A stretch of 64,000 bases of DNA from Azoarcus sp. (GCA_030656215.1 JAUSOD010000076.1:1-64000), one strand, 5' to 3'. Positions 7,490 to 16,356 are shown, numbered from the stretch's first letter. Notes: a model not told the origin generated them from the letters alone. Numbers and translations: made by a program.

Positions 7490-7660
7490 TCAGGTCCGCG
7501 CGCGGATGCCCTCATCCTCTACCGATCGGAGGAATATCCCGCGCGGCAGATAGGCGGACACCACCCAGTTAGGCGCATTCACCACTTCGCTGACGGCCTG
7601 CGCAGCGCGGGTGTCGCCGAGCGATAACAGCGCGCGAGCACTGCCACCGGCAGCCACAGC
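7490..7660 (-). other. possible gene remnant, function unknown
   Basis: The minus strand reads ARALLSLGDTRAAQAVSEVV then NAPNWVVSAYLPRG before a stop at 7490-7492. The amino-acid composition is protein-like and the frame is open, but there is no start or ribosome site and I cannot name a family. It immediately follows the end of the membrane-protein gene at 7661 and is probably a fragment. Confidence 0.25.
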
Positions 7661-8224
7661 CTAAGCGCGGTCGCGAGCATGCCCTTGGGCAAGGCGCTGC
7701 AAAGCCCCGCCCCGGCGGGGACGATGCGCTATGGCGACGGCGGCGAACAGCGCGGCAGTCAACCAGCAGGCGGTTCCGAGCGGTTTCAATCCGGCCATGA
7801 CCGAAGCAACCTCCGTCATGCCCGCGGCCAGTGCGAACTGATAGGCGAGCCATAGAAGAAAACCCGACACGGCAGCAAACGCCGACCACTGGCCAAAGAA
7901 ACGCCCCGTGTTCTCCCTTGTGCTGCGTGGCTTCTGCCATGGCAAAGTCGAGGCCAGCGCCATACCCAGCCGCTTGCTGGCTCCCATGAGCAAGCCAGTG
8001 AGCATTCCGAGCCAGAACGCGACCTCAACGAAACCAGGCCAGAAGTTCCCCATGAACTCCCCGCCCGGATAACCGCTACCTTTCGGCAGGAGAGCGATAA
8101 AGATACCCATGGCCAGCGCAAAAATGGCGCCAAGGACGACCGAACCGCGTAATTCCTTCGCCCAGAAGCGGAGTTCGCTGTCGGCGTCGTCGTTGATGGG
8201 CCAACTGGAAGGATTGAGTTTCAT
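7661..8224 (-). CDS. hypothetical integral membrane protein, four helices
   Basis: A 187-residue inner-membrane protein. After a polar N-terminus (MKLNPSSWPINDDADSELRF) come hydrophobic segments near residues 28-48 (VVLGAIFALAMGIFIALLP), 62-82 (GFVEVAFWLGMLTGLLMGA), 110-130 (FAAVSGFLLWLAYQFALAAG) and 143-163 (ACWLTAALFAAVAIA). The tail is basic. The start at 8224 is chosen because AAGGAGG precedes it by 5 bp; the longer frame has no such site. No catalytic or transport motif is visible and I do not recognise the family. Confidence 0.65.
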   Translation of the reverse strand: MKLNPSSWPINDDADSELRFWAKELRGSVVLGAIFALAMGIFIALLPKGSGYPGGEFMGNFWPGFVEVAFWLGMLTGLLMGASKRLGMALASTLPWQKPRSTRENTGRFFGQWSAFAAVSGFLLWLAYQFALAAGMTEVASVMAGLKPLGTACWLTAALFAAVAIAHRPRRGGALQRLAQGHARDRA

Positions 8225-8440
8225 GACGACCTCCTTGGGAAGCGTAAAACACTCCAGCAAACGCCATGCCTCGCAGGAAGGTGCGGCGGAATGCATCCGC
8301 CCGCGGCGCTGTTGTAGTCATTTCAAACTCTAGGCATGTTTTTCCGTCAACCCAAGACGCGTTCTTACTGCGGGCTTCCCGGCCGCCTAGAATGGGCTGG
8401 CGGTGGCGAAGGAAGTGTTTGCACCGCGGGGGGGTGGGCA

Positions 8441-8557
8441 ATGAAGCGGATCATTGTCCAGGTGGGCCTTGCGTTGAGTGTTGCCGGTGTGCCGCCGCTC
8501 CGGGCAGGTAGCCCTGGCACGCCGATCGGATCTGCTGCCGTAAGGCGGGTTCCCTGA
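8441..8557 (+). pseudogene. possible truncated secreted-protein N-terminus
   Basis: A 38-codon frame begins MKRIIVQVGLALSVAGVPPL and could be a signal peptide with cleavage near LRAGS. A G-rich stretch (GGGGTGGG) precedes the ATG. The frame ends within 20 codons, next to the stop of the opposite methyltransferase gene, so if real it is a stub of a longer secreted protein. The region 8225-8440 upstream shows no other gene. Confidence 0.25.
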
Positions 8558-8563
8558 AGCACC

Positions 8564-9178
8564 TCAGGGCTTGCGGCAGCACATCAGGAAAACCGGGTAG
8601 TCGCGCGCCCCGTCACCCGCCCCACGCGTCATCCGGAACACGGTGGAGAAATCCACCCCGGAAAATCCCGCCTTTTCGGCAAGTGCGCCCAGCTGCACGC
8701 GCTCGAAGCCATTGTGGCCATCGAAGCCCTCGCCATGGAACGATCCATCCTCGACGTCCAGATCCGCCACACATAGATAGCCACCGGGTTCGAGCAAGGT
8801 GTGCGGATCCCGCAGCAATTGTCCGGTATCGGGCACATGGTGCGCAGTCATCAGGGAATAGATCAGGTTGAAGCGCTGCACGGGCATCGGATCGGTGGCC
8901 AGATCCAGCAGCAAGGTTTGCATGTTGTGGATCTTGCCGTCGGCAATCTTCTGCGCCGCGACCGCGAGCATCCCCTCCGAGCTGTCCACCAGCGTCAGCT
9001 GCCCCACATCGGGTTGAAGGAAAAAACTCAGCAGTCCGGTGCCGCTACCAAACTCCATGCCGCGGGTGTCGCGCGAAAGCGGCACCCACATGCGGATGGC
9101 CTCGGCAACGGCCGCGGAACGCGCAACCTTGACTGGGTCGGCATCCCAGGTCGCGGCCTTGGCGTCAAACTGACTCAT
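8564..9178 (-). CDS. class I SAM-dependent methyltransferase
   Basis: A 204-residue Rossmann-fold methyltransferase. Motif I is GMEFGSGTGLLSFFL (residues about 42-56, glycine-rich SAM loop), followed by LTLVDSSEGML (acidic end of strand 2 binding the ribose) and FNLIYSLMTAHHVPD (motif IV). The substrate is unknown; similarity is to UbiE/small-molecule methyltransferases with an FDAKAATWD start. The start at 9178 places the family N-terminus (MSQFDAKAATWD) at the beginning, with GGAGG 12 bp upstream. The longer frame to 9274 adds an unlikely leader. Confidence 0.85.
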   Translation of the reverse strand: MSQFDAKAATWDADPVKVARSAAVAEAIRMWVPLSRDTRGMEFGSGTGLLSFFLQPDVGQLTLVDSSEGMLAVAAQKIADGKIHNMQTLLLDLATDPMPVQRFNLIYSLMTAHHVPDTGQLLRDPHTLLEPGGYLCVADLDVEDGSFHGEGFDGHNGFERVQLGALAEKAGFSGVDFSTVFRMTRGAGDGARDYPVFLMCCRKP

Positions 9179-9323
9179 GATCGGTGACATCCTCCGGGTA
9201 GTTGATCCAATCATACTTCCCGCCTGCGCACTGCGGCCAAGCCTGTGCGTGGCCTGCACCGAAACGGGCCGCACAATTTGCCGCGGGGAAACAGGGGGCA
9301 GACCAGGGTGTTGGCGTTGATTA

Positions 9324-9353
9324 GCAGGGGAAATCGTGGTCCGTCCCCTGTTT
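9324..9353. repeat. dispersed REP-like repeat, copy 1
   Basis: The sequence GCAGGGGAAATCGTGGTCCG then TCCCCTGTTT closely matches 11901-11930. GGGGAxxxxxxxxxxxxTCCCC gives it a weak inverted symmetry. Motifs of this kind (AATCGTGGTCTGTCCC) are widespread extragenic repeats in proteobacteria. It lies in the 323-bp gap between the methyltransferase and the gene at 9502, where I see nothing else. Confidence 0.55.
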
Positions 9354-9501
9354 CCAAAACGGCATCGTCCTCGGTGCTATTGTGAAACATCGGCTTCCCA
9401 GCTGCGCATTGTCGACGCCGGGACCCGTCAAGTTCCATGGTCAGAATCGACCAGGTGCTTCGCTGCCGGATCCGGCGCTCACCGAGACGGAGGAGGAGAC
9501 G

Positions 9502-10011
9502 ATGATAATTCCCGGCTTCATATGGTCCAAGGCGTGTGCGCTGCTCGGCTTCAGCGTCGCGAGTTCGGTCGCGCTCGCTGACGAGGGGGGACTTGAGCTG
9601 CTGGCTGGCCACTGGGACATTCGCGTCCAGATTCTCCAGCCCGAGCGCACGGTAGTGAACTACAAGGAGCGGTACGAGCCAGTGCTCGATGGCAAATTCA
9701 TCCGCGGCCACACCGGACTCAAGCCCGACGGCAGCGAGGACATCGTCTTCGGCACCTACGACGCCAAAGTCGATGGCTACCCGTTCTGGATCTTCTCTTC
9801 ATCGGGTAGCCACATCTCTCTGCCCCCGGGCACTTTCGATGCACGGCGGCGGACGATGGAGTGGAAGACGCCCGCGGGATGGGACATCAACTACCGCAGC
9901 CGTTGCCATTTTCCGGATGCGCGACTGCGGCGCTGTACGCTGATCATCAAGGACTGGAAGGGTAAGGTGCTGCTGGAACAGGAGTCGACCGCGGTCCGCC
10001 GCAACGACTGA
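9502..10011 (+). CDS. secreted DUF1579-like protein
   Basis: A 169-residue protein with a signal peptide (MIIPGFIWSKACALLGFSVA..., cleavage after VALA), so periplasmic. The mature part, LELLAGHWDIRVQI...YEPVLDGKFIRGHTGL..., has the lipocalin-like DUF1579 pattern (L-x-G-x-W then repeated strands). Function unknown. The ATG at 9502 is preceded by AGGAGGAG at 6 bp, which decides the start. It is 39 bp upstream of the membrane-protein gene at 10051 and may share its transcript. Confidence 0.7.
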   Translation: MIIPGFIWSKACALLGFSVASSVALADEGGLELLAGHWDIRVQILQPERTVVNYKERYEPVLDGKFIRGHTGLKPDGSEDIVFGTYDAKVDGYPFWIFSSSGSHISLPPGTFDARRRTMEWKTPAGWDINYRSRCHFPDARLRRCTLIIKDWKGKVLLEQESTAVRRND

Positions 10012-10050
10012 TCGCAGCGATTTCCTCTGGCCGCACACGCTGGCACGCCC

Positions 10051-11799
10051 ATGATCGAGGAGTTCACCCCACAGGTGCTGATGATCACGCTGACGCTGGT
10101 CATCCTGGTGTCGCCCAGCCTGACGCTGGTGATCTCGGCCGCACTGATGTGGCGTTACCGGCGCGCCGTCGCCCGCGCGATGGCCGAGCCGTCCGGGACG
10201 GAGTCGATCACCGCCGCAGCCGATTGGGCTGGTGGGGATCCGGCCGCGGGCTGGGACGCGCCGGATCGGGCCGCAGGTGTCCACGGTGCCGATCTCTATC
10301 GCCACGCGATGCGGGCTCCGTGGCGCAACGCAATGCGTTACATGGCTGGCGGCGTGGCGTTCGCGCTCGTGTTGGCTGGGGCCACAACGCAGGTCTATCC
10401 ATCGGGCCTCGGCCTGTCCGGCTTTGCGATCGCGGTGTGGATCTACGCGTGGCCGATCGTGCTCGCGCTGCCGCTGATTGTGCCCCAGCCCTTTCGCATC
10501 GCAGCAGCTGCGGTGGTCACCTACTTAGTCGTGTATGCATTGCTCGGGCTGTGGGCCGGCACGGTCGAGAATCTCTCCGAGTACCGTTTCGGCGCCGTCT
10601 TCATTCCGGCGCGCTCGACGGTGACGCCCGCGGGCATGCTGCGAACGTGGCTCACGACCAACGCCGCACCGACGCTGCTGATCCTGCTGTGCCTCAATCG
10701 CCGGGTGCGGGCGGTGGCGCCGTTAGTGCTCGCGCTGGTGACGAGCATCGTCGCCGGTTTTGTGGTCGTCGTCCTTGCGTTGTTTTCTCCGCGCGGGGCG
10801 GACGCGGTGATGGCCGTCGCCATATCCCTCGGGCTCGACAAAATCTGGCTCGTTGGCGCAACCTGCCTGCTGGCCCTCGGCTGTCTCGGCCTGGTTGGCT
10901 GGCTGCTGGCACGCGGCATCGCACGCGCCTATTGCAAGGGCCGTCTCAGCGACCAGTCACTCCTGCTCGACGCGTTGTGGCTGCTGTTTGCCAGCACCTA
11001 TGGCATGTGGCTGGCGTGGGGCGGCGCGGAGTGGATTGCCAGCCCGGTCGTCGCGTTTCTCGCCTACCGGCTGGTGTGGACGGCAACCGCGAGGTTCGCG
11101 CGTCCCCAGTCCACCACGGGTATCGGCCTGACCTTCTTGCGCGTGTTCTCGCTAGGCCGGCGCAGCGAGGCGCTGTTCGAGGCGGTTGCCGGCTACTGGC
11201 GCCACCTGGGCAGCGTGCAGTTGATCACCGGTCCCGATCTGGCGCACAAGACGGTACAGCCCCACCAGTTCCTCGATTTCGTCAGCGGCGGACTGTCACG
11301 ACATTTTGTCCGTGACGACGCCTCGCTCACAAGTCGCCTCGCCGAGTACGATTTCGCGCCCGCCGCCGACGGGCGGTTCAGGATCAACAATCTTTTCTGC
11401 CACGCGGATTCCTGGCAGGCAGCGCTACCAAGCCTCGTTCGCGGACGGAACATCGTGCTGATGGACCTGCGCAGCTTCTCCGCCAGCAACGCCGGATGTA
11501 TTCACGAAATACGGTTCCTGGTGCAGACCGTGCCCGTCGAGCACTTCGTCCTGGTCGTGGACGACACGACCGACATGCGCTTTCTCGACAGCACCTTACA
11601 GGAGGCCGTCGCGGACCTTTTTCCGGGCGCTTCAAACTCAAGCACGGTCACGCCGCAGTCACGCGTGTTCCAGATCGGGGATGGGCGCAGGCCGTTGCAG
11701 CGACTGCTGCGTGGGCTTTGTGACGCGGCGGGCGGAGTGGACGCCCGCGGACCGCCCTCCCCAACTCGGACCCCGTCGGCATGGGGCATCAAAGGATAA
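10051..11799 (+). CDS. polytopic membrane protein with C-terminal alpha/beta domain
   Basis: A 582-residue protein. One hydrophobic segment lies at the N-terminus (residues 7-33), then a polar loop, then about seven further membrane helices between residues 97 and 345. The C-terminal 200 residues are soluble. They contain the strand-helix pattern SEALFEAVAGYWRHLGSVQL, later IVLMDLRSFSASNAGCIHEI and FVLVVDDTTD, reminiscent of a TIR/Toll-like or STIR-type fold in which an [R]-x-x-x-E helix follows an SFSxxNxGC turn. I do not recognise the family. A TIR gene lies 840 bp downstream. The ATG at 10051 gives the first helix. Confidence 0.6.
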   Translation: MIEEFTPQVLMITLTLVILVSPSLTLVISAALMWRYRRAVARAMAEPSGTESITAAADWAGGDPAAGWDAPDRAAGVHGADLYRHAMRAPWRNAMRYMAGGVAFALVLAGATTQVYPSGLGLSGFAIAVWIYAWPIVLALPLIVPQPFRIAAAAVVTYLVVYALLGLWAGTVENLSEYRFGAVFIPARSTVTPAGMLRTWLTTNAAPTLLILLCLNRRVRAVAPLVLALVTSIVAGFVVVVLALFSPRGADAVMAVAISLGLDKIWLVGATCLLALGCLGLVGWLLARGIARAYCKGRLSDQSLLLDALWLLFASTYGMWLAWGGAEWIASPVVAFLAYRLVWTATARFARPQSTTGIGLTFLRVFSLGRRSEALFEAVAGYWRHLGSVQLITGPDLAHKTVQPHQFLDFVSGGLSRHFVRDDASLTSRLAEYDFAPAADGRFRINNLFCHADSWQAALPSLVRGRNIVLMDLRSFSASNAGCIHEIRFLVQTVPVEHFVLVVDDTTDMRFLDSTLQEAVADLFPGASNSSTVTPQSRVFQIGDGRRPLQRLLRGLCDAAGGVDARGPPSPTRTPSAWGIKG

Positions 11800-11900
11800 G
11801 AAATTCAACGCCCCCCCACAGGGGCATTGCCTCGCCTTTTTTCGCCCCACAGCGAAAACAGGCGAAACAGAAGACAAAGCACGGTTCCTGGCGGTGGTTG

Positions 11901-11930
11901 GCAGGGAAAATCGTGGTCTGTCCCTGGTTT
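11901..11930. repeat. dispersed REP-like repeat, copy 2
   Basis: Second copy of the element at 9324-9353 (GCAGGGAAAATCGTGGTCTG then TCCCTGGTTT). It is followed by short degenerate TTTGTCC-type repeats (GGTTTGCTCTGGTTTGTCCT) up to 11955. It lies in the gap between the membrane-protein gene and the DUF3330 gene. Confidence 0.55.
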
Positions 11931-11967
11931 GCTCTGGTTTGTCCTGGTTTGTCCCTGCCGGGGCTGC

Positions 11968-12183
11968 TCACTGCTTCGCGTCCTCTGTGCCGCCGGCCGA
12001 CAGCTCGCGCTCCCGGGCCATCTTTCGGTTCCACGCCTCGTAGCACTCGCGGGCGCAGAAGTTTTCCTCATAGTCCATGTCGTCAGGGTCGTAGGCGGCC
12101 GAGAGCGGCATCTTCTTCATGCACTCGGCGCAATTGACCTCCGGGTCGGACGAGATCTTGTCGGGATGTATGTCTGGCATCAC
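11968..12183 (-). CDS. DUF3330 small zinc-ribbon-like protein
   Basis: A 71-residue protein with two Cys pairs, VNCAECMKKMP and NFCARECYEAW, and an acidic stretch between them (PDDMDYEEN). This is the DUF3330 pattern, thought to bind a metal through its four Cys. Function unknown. The start at 12183 has GGAGAA upstream; the second Met (12180) is equally possible. The gene directly follows the remnant of a dehydrogenase in the same direction, which may have been its former operon partner. Confidence 0.75.
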   Translation of the reverse strand: MMPDIHPDKISSDPEVNCAECMKKMPLSAAYDPDDMDYEENFCARECYEAWNRKMARERELSAGGTEDAKQ

Positions 12184-12207
12184 GGTTCTCCATTCTCCGT
12201 TTGCGGC

Positions 12208-12380
12208 TCACGGCCCGCGCAGTCGCGTCGCCGCCTGTACCCCTTCGAGCCCGATCAGCTAGGCTGCGTCGCGCAGGCTCAGCCCTTCGTCGTCGGCACG
12301 CTCGCAGACCGCCCTCCAGGCGCGCCCGAGCACCGCTTCGAGCTCCTCGAACACGCGCTCGCGCGGCCTGCGTTCCGGCA
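12208..12380 (-). pseudogene. C-terminal remnant of a Glu/Leu/Phe/Val dehydrogenase-like gene
   Basis: The minus strand encodes RERVFEELEAVLGRAWRAVC then ERADDEGLSLRDAA, a stop, and LIGLEGVQAATRLRGP before a second stop. The W-x-x-V-x-x-R-A-x-x-x-G-L-S-L-R-x-A-A pattern is the C-terminal helix of amino-acid dehydrogenases of the GdhA type, and the interrupting TAG replaces the usual Tyr codon. No dinucleotide-binding domain remains upstream. The rest of the 12,184-12,642 gap holds nothing else I can support. Confidence 0.5.
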
Positions 12381-12642
12381 AACCGGACCCGCGTCCGCCT
12401 GCAGATGACGTGTGTAAGGGAAGACAGGCCCGGCGGAGCGGAGTTTCAGACCAAGCCCTGCGCCGACGAAGATGAAACCGGTTGAGAGTCTCGCTGCGCA
12501 ATCACTCAACCTGAAATATGTGCGAGGGTGGGATCGACGCGTGGTGCTCCGGAGCACTTTCCGCGTCGGCAAGCTGATCGGCTCGATGAGCGGGAGCGCG
12601 CAAGTCCTCGGGAGCACGCGGGAATCATGCGAAAATCGGCGC

Positions 12643-13446
12643 ATGTCCGGTCTTTTTATCAGCTACCGTCGCGACGACACCCAGGGTTTCGCGGGTCGTT
12701 TAGCCCATGACTTGGGCCGCGTGTTCGGGCCGGATCGGGTTTTCAGCGATATCGAAATTCCGTACGGTTGCGATTTCGGTGACGTACTGCATCGCGCGAT
12801 CGCCGCCAGCGATGCCTTGCTGGTGGTGATCGGCCGGCGCTGGGCGGCCGATACCGGCGACGGCAGCCCCGGGCGTCTGTTCGACGCGGACGACTGGGTC
12901 CGCACCGAGATCGAGGCCGCGCTTAGCCAGGGCAAGGTGGTCGTCCCGGTCCTCGTCGGCGGGGCCGTCATGCCGCCGGCAGCGGCGCTTCCCGACAGCA
13001 TCCGCCACCTGGCACGCATTCAGGCCGCCAGCTTTGAAGACCGGCACTGGGATGCTGACCTTGCATCACTGGTTGCACGCTTGCGGGCCATGTTGCCGGC
13101 CTTGGGCGAAACGGCCGATCAAACGCCCAGCCAGGCGTCTGCCGGTGGCGCGAACGACAGCCTTGCGCAGGTCCTGCGCGAGATCGCCGAGCGTGTTCTC
13201 GACGAAGCCAGGGCGCCGCGCATGCCGTCCCCACCCGAGAACCGGCGTACGGGGTTAGCCCGCGCCTTGCTGCAGCCACTTTGGCGGGCGCTGGCCCGAA
13301 TGGCAAAGATCACGCTGGTGCTGGCACTCATCTACGTCGGCGTACGCCTGTTCGGCGACGACAGCCTGCTCCGACAACTGGACGCGATCGAGTCACGGCT
13401 GGCGATCGCCGGGCAACGCCTGCTGGCTTACGTCGGTATGCGTTGA
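12643..13446 (+). CDS. TIR-domain protein with C-terminal membrane helix
   Basis: A 267-residue protein. Residues 1-135 are a TIR domain: GLFISYRRDDTQGFAGRLAH (strand A and box 1), VFSDIEIPYGCDF (BB-loop region), DALLVVIGRRWA, then DDWVRTEIEAALSQGKVVVP, where the Glu of WVRTEIE is at the catalytic position of NAD-hydrolysing TIRs. A linker follows, then a helix at about residues 222-240 (ITLVLALIYVGVRLFG) that should span the membrane. Bacterial TIRs can act as NAD-cleaving defence effectors; whether this one is part of a system is inference. The ATG at 13 bp after CGAAAATC opens the domain; the longer upstream frame has no domain. Confidence 0.82.
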   Translation: MSGLFISYRRDDTQGFAGRLAHDLGRVFGPDRVFSDIEIPYGCDFGDVLHRAIAASDALLVVIGRRWAADTGDGSPGRLFDADDWVRTEIEAALSQGKVVVPVLVGGAVMPPAAALPDSIRHLARIQAASFEDRHWDADLASLVARLRAMLPALGETADQTPSQASAGGANDSLAQVLREIAERVLDEARAPRMPSPPENRRTGLARALLQPLWRALARMAKITLVLALIYVGVRLFGDDSLLRQLDAIESRLAIAGQRLLAYVGMR

Positions 13447-13559
13447 TTCGAGCACTGATGCCGCAGCGTCCAGGCTTTTGTCTCCGGCTGCGACCGTAGC
13501 TATCGGAACCTGAATCCTCTACCTGGTTTGGTCAATCGATCCGGGCCATCAGGGCATAC

Positions 13560-13586
13560 AACAAGGGCCGCGATTGCGGCCCTCAA
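13560..13586 (-). terminator. intrinsic terminator after the 13,612 gene
   Basis: On the minus strand, GGGCCGC-AATC-GCGGCCC forms a perfect 7-bp stem followed by TTGTTGT. It lies 26 bp after the stop of the small secreted-protein gene. Confidence 0.7.
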
Positions 13587-13611
13587 TTCAAGCTCTGGTC
13601 GAGTGACGCTG

Positions 13612-13902
13612 TTAGTAGCTGGCCAGCGTTTCGGCGCATTTTTCGGGGTTTGCCTTGCTTGCGATGGCGACATCGTCTTGCACCTTGCGGGTGAATTTCC
13701 AGCCGGAGGGGGTGTTGACGTAGGCGAAGCCGGTCGGCGCGTCGATGTAGACGTCGAAGGAGCCCGCGCTGGACTTGGCGACGGCTTCGGTCGAGGTGAG
13801 ACGCTTGCCGTAGGGGGCGGTTTCGTCGGCCGGGGCGGCGTGGGCGCCAAAGCTGGCTGCGAGCAGGGCGGCGGCGAAGACGAGGGTGGTCTTCAGTTTC
13901 AT
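13612..13902 (-). CDS. small secreted hypothetical protein
   Basis: A 96-residue protein with a clear signal peptide (MKLKTTLVFAAALLAASFGA, cleavage after AHA). The mature 73 residues include SFDVYIDAPTGFAYVNTPSG and WKFTRKV and a single Cys near the end (EKCAETLASY). Likely periplasmic; function unknown. AAAGGAG 8 bp upstream decides the start at 13902. It has its own terminator at 13560. The 260-bp gap to folE holds no gene I can support. Confidence 0.7.
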   Translation of the reverse strand: MKLKTTLVFAAALLAASFGAHAAPADETAPYGKRLTSTEAVAKSSAGSFDVYIDAPTGFAYVNTPSGWKFTRKVQDDVAIASKANPEKCAETLASY

Positions 13903-14163
13903 GGTGGACTCCTTTACCGTAACAAAAGGTTTGTCAGGGTTGCGGCGTGCCGTTGTGCAGCACACTTGTTGTCCATGACGCGATCGCTGAATGCTGCGTA
14001 TTAGACGACAAAATGCTGCGACGCAGCAAATCGGATGTGCTGATGTCACCATAAGTCCGGCTTTTACCGCTGATGGCGAGCGACGGCACGCACATCAGCG
14101 CCCGACTGCGGAGGCCCGGCGCGGACGCCCTCTGGTCCACGCGCCAGGCCGACCCGGGTACTG

Positions 14164-14880
14164 CTACCGGGCGCTACCGACCAGGGCGAAGAACTCGCGG
14201 CGCGTCGTGGCATCGTCGCGGAAGGCGCCGAGCAGACGGCTGGTAACCATGGTCACCCCTGCCTTATGAACCCCGCGCGTGGTCATGCACTGGTGGCTGG
14301 CTTCGATCACCACCGCTACGCCCTTGGGCTGCAACACCGCCAGCAGGGTGTCGGCGATCTGTACCGTCATCTTCTCCTGGATCTGCAAGCGCCTGGCGTA
14401 GACGTCCACCAGCCGCGCCAGCTTGGAGATGCCCACCACCCGGCGGTTGGGCAGGTAGGCGACATGGGCGCGGCCGATGATCGGCACCATGTGGTGCTCG
14501 CAATGGCTCTCGAAGGGCACGTCGCGTAGCACGATCATCTCGTCATAGCCTTCCACCTCCTCGAAAGTACGTGCCAGCAGGGCGACCGGATCTACCGAGT
14601 AGCCGCCGAAGAACTCCTCGTAGGCGCGCGCCACGCGTGCCGGGGTGTCGCGCAGGCCCTCGCGTGCGGGGTCGTCGCCGGCCCAGCGCAGCAGCGTGCG
14701 CACCGCAGCCTCGGCCTCCTTGCGGCTCGGGCGTGCGCCAGTAGCCCCAGCCCCGTCCGTCGTCTTGACACTGGCGGCCTTGGTGGATTTGGTCAGCTTG
14801 GCCGTCCCGGCCGACTTGCGCCCGCTCCGGGGGCCAGGCTCGGCAGACCGCTTGGGTTCGGGGTTGGTTTCGTCAAGCAT
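14164..14880 (-). CDS. folE: GTP cyclohydrolase I
   Basis: A 238-residue enzyme converting GTP to dihydroneopterin triphosphate, the first step towards folate and here probably towards the pterin of tetrahydromethanopterin. Family signatures are seen: [20 protein letters not shown], the zinc and catalytic region [20 protein letters not shown] (Cys and His), [11 protein letters not shown], and [13 protein letters not shown] with the second zinc Cys. An added basic, Ala/Ser/Lys-rich leader of about 55 residues makes it longer than usual. Its start overlaps the stop of the PLP decarboxylase gene by 8 bp, so translation is coupled. Placement at the edge of the C1 island suggests a dedicated copy. 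Confidence 0.9.
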   Translation of the reverse strand: MLDETNPEPKRSAEPGPRSGRKSAGTAKLTKSTKAASVKTTDGAGATGARPSRKEAEAAVRTLLRWAGDDPAREGLRDTPARVARAYEEFFGGYSVDPVALLARTFEEVEGYDEMIVLRDVPFESHCEHHMVPIIGRAHVAYLPNRRVVGISKLARLVDVYARRLQIQEKMTVQIADTLLAVLQPKGVAVVIEASHQCMTTRGVHKAGVTMVTSRLLGAFRDDATTRREFFALVGSAR

Positions 14881-16141
14881 GCTTGTTCTCCTCGTCTTGG
14901 GGGTGCAGTTCCGTCCCGCAAGTTGCGGGCCAATCTATGAGTTGTTCGGCAGCCGGCGGTTTGCCGAGAAAACCCTGGGGGCTCGCGCTGGCGCCGTAGG
15001 CACCGGACTGGAAGACCGCGACCAGGTCGCCGGGCACGGCCACCGGCAAGGCGATGTCCTCGGCCCAGGTGTCGTGGGGAGCACACAGCGGGCCCACGAC
15101 GCTGACCCGCTCCACCGCGCGCCCGGCGGCACCGAGCACGGCAAGGGGATAGTGCAGGTGGCGGCGTCCTTCCAGGGCACCCGTGGCGTGCCAGTGGTGG
15201 TGGGCGCCGCCGTCCACGATGAGGAACACAATCCCGCGCGACACCTTGCGCTCGACCACCCGGGTCAGGTACACGCCCGCCTCTCCCACCAGGTAGCGGC
15301 CCAGTTCGAGTGCCAGGCGTGCGCCGGGCAGGCGCCGTGCGGCGTCGCCGGCAAGCCCGCGCAAGGCATCGCCGAGCGTTGCCAGGGCGACCGGCGCTTC
15401 CCCCCAGAAGCACGGGACACCCAGCCCACCACCGAGGTTGAGCAGGCGCACCGGAGACGGCGCATGGGGGGCGAGCGCGCAGGCGAGGCGCAAGGTGGCG
15501 CGTTGTGCCTCGGCCAGCGCCCAGGCGTCGAGGCAGCGCGAACCGGCGTAGACGTGGAAACCTTCGAAGGCCAGCGGCAGCGTCCCGAGCGCGGCGAGCA
15601 CCGCCGGGGCGTGCTCGCTGTCCACCCCGAACTTGCGCGGGCCACCGCCCATACGGGCGTCCGCGGCGAGGGTGAATGGCGGGTTGATGCGCAGCGCCAC
15701 CCGCGGCCGCACGCCCCCACCGGCGAGCGCCGCCAGGCGGCGTGCCTCGGCCAGCGACTCGAGCACGATCAGGGCATCGGCGTCGATAGCGGCGGCCAGT
15801 TCGGCGTTGCTCTTGCCTGGTCCGGCGACGCTGAGCGCGGTGCCGGCCACGCCCGCCTGCAGCGCGAGCGCGATCTCGGCCACGGAGGTGACGTCGCAAC
15901 CATCGATCCACGGCACCAGGCGATGCAGCACCGCCGGGTGCGGATTGGCCTTCACCGCATAGAGTAGCGCCAGGTCGCGTGGCAGCTCGGCGCGCAGTTC
16001 GGCCACCTGGCGCTCTATGAGCGGCCCGGAATAGAGATAGAGGGGGGTGCCATGGCGCGCGGCGAGATCCTGCAGCACCGTCGTCGCGCCGCCATCGGGC
16101 GCCAATTGCCAGCGTTCAAGCGCCGCGGCAAGAAGGTTCAT
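14873..16141 (-). CDS. type III PLP-dependent decarboxylase (LysA/ornithine decarboxylase family)
   Basis: A 422-residue alanine-racemase-fold decarboxylase. The PLP lysine lies in [16 protein letters not shown] (residues about 58-73). KFGVDSE follows as in diaminopimelate decarboxylases, [10 protein letters not shown] binds phosphate, and [14 protein letters not shown] contributes the second active-site Cys from the other subunit. The start at 16141 ([11 protein letters not shown]) fits the family. It is translationally coupled to folE. The substrate is not evident. A decarboxylated aromatic amino acid (tyramine) would be needed for methanofuran synthesis, and no MfnA-type enzyme is present, so that role is a hypothesis. 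Confidence 0.78.
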   Translation of the reverse strand: MNLLAAALERWQLAPDGGATTVLQDLAARHGTPLYLYSGPLIERQVAELRAELPRDLALLYAVKANPHPAVLHRLVPWIDGCDVTSVAEIALALQAGVAGTALSVAGPGKSNAELAAAIDADALIVLESLAEARRLAALAGGGVRPRVALRINPPFTLAADARMGGGPRKFGVDSEHAPAVLAALGTLPLAFEGFHVYAGSRCLDAWALAEAQRATLRLACALAPHAPSPVRLLNLGGGLGVPCFWGEAPVALATLGDALRGLAGDAARRLPGARLALELGRYLVGEAGVYLTRVVERKVSRGIVFLIVDGGAHHHWHATGALEGRRHLHYPLAVLGAAGRAVERVSVVGPLCAPHDTWAEDIALPVAVPGDLVAVFQSGAYGASASPQGFLGKPPAAEQLIDWPATCGTELHPQDEENKHA

Positions 16142-16356
16142 GAGTGCGCTTCCCCCAGACGCCAACGGGCCCTGTTCTTGCTGCGGAATGGACGAGTGCA
16201 CCGAATGTGGCACCCACCCGTGTGCTGGCGGGCCGTGTCGGCCGGTTGAATGACGCACGCTCCGCCGCCGCTTGCCGCGCCGGATAAACCGTGCGGCGGT
16301 GCTGGATTGCTGCGCGGTGCCGGATTCAAAAAAACGCACTGGAGGTTTTCTTCCCC

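Noticed and set aside
8225-8441. Minus-strand frame beginning MTTTAPRADAFRRTF upstream of the 7661-8224 gene
   Set aside because: It continues out of frame over the real membrane-protein gene and has no supporting motif; probably leader sequence.
14645-15967. 440-codon plus-strand frame opposite the PLP decarboxylase
   Set aside because: Antisense to clear family motifs; no homology-like segments.
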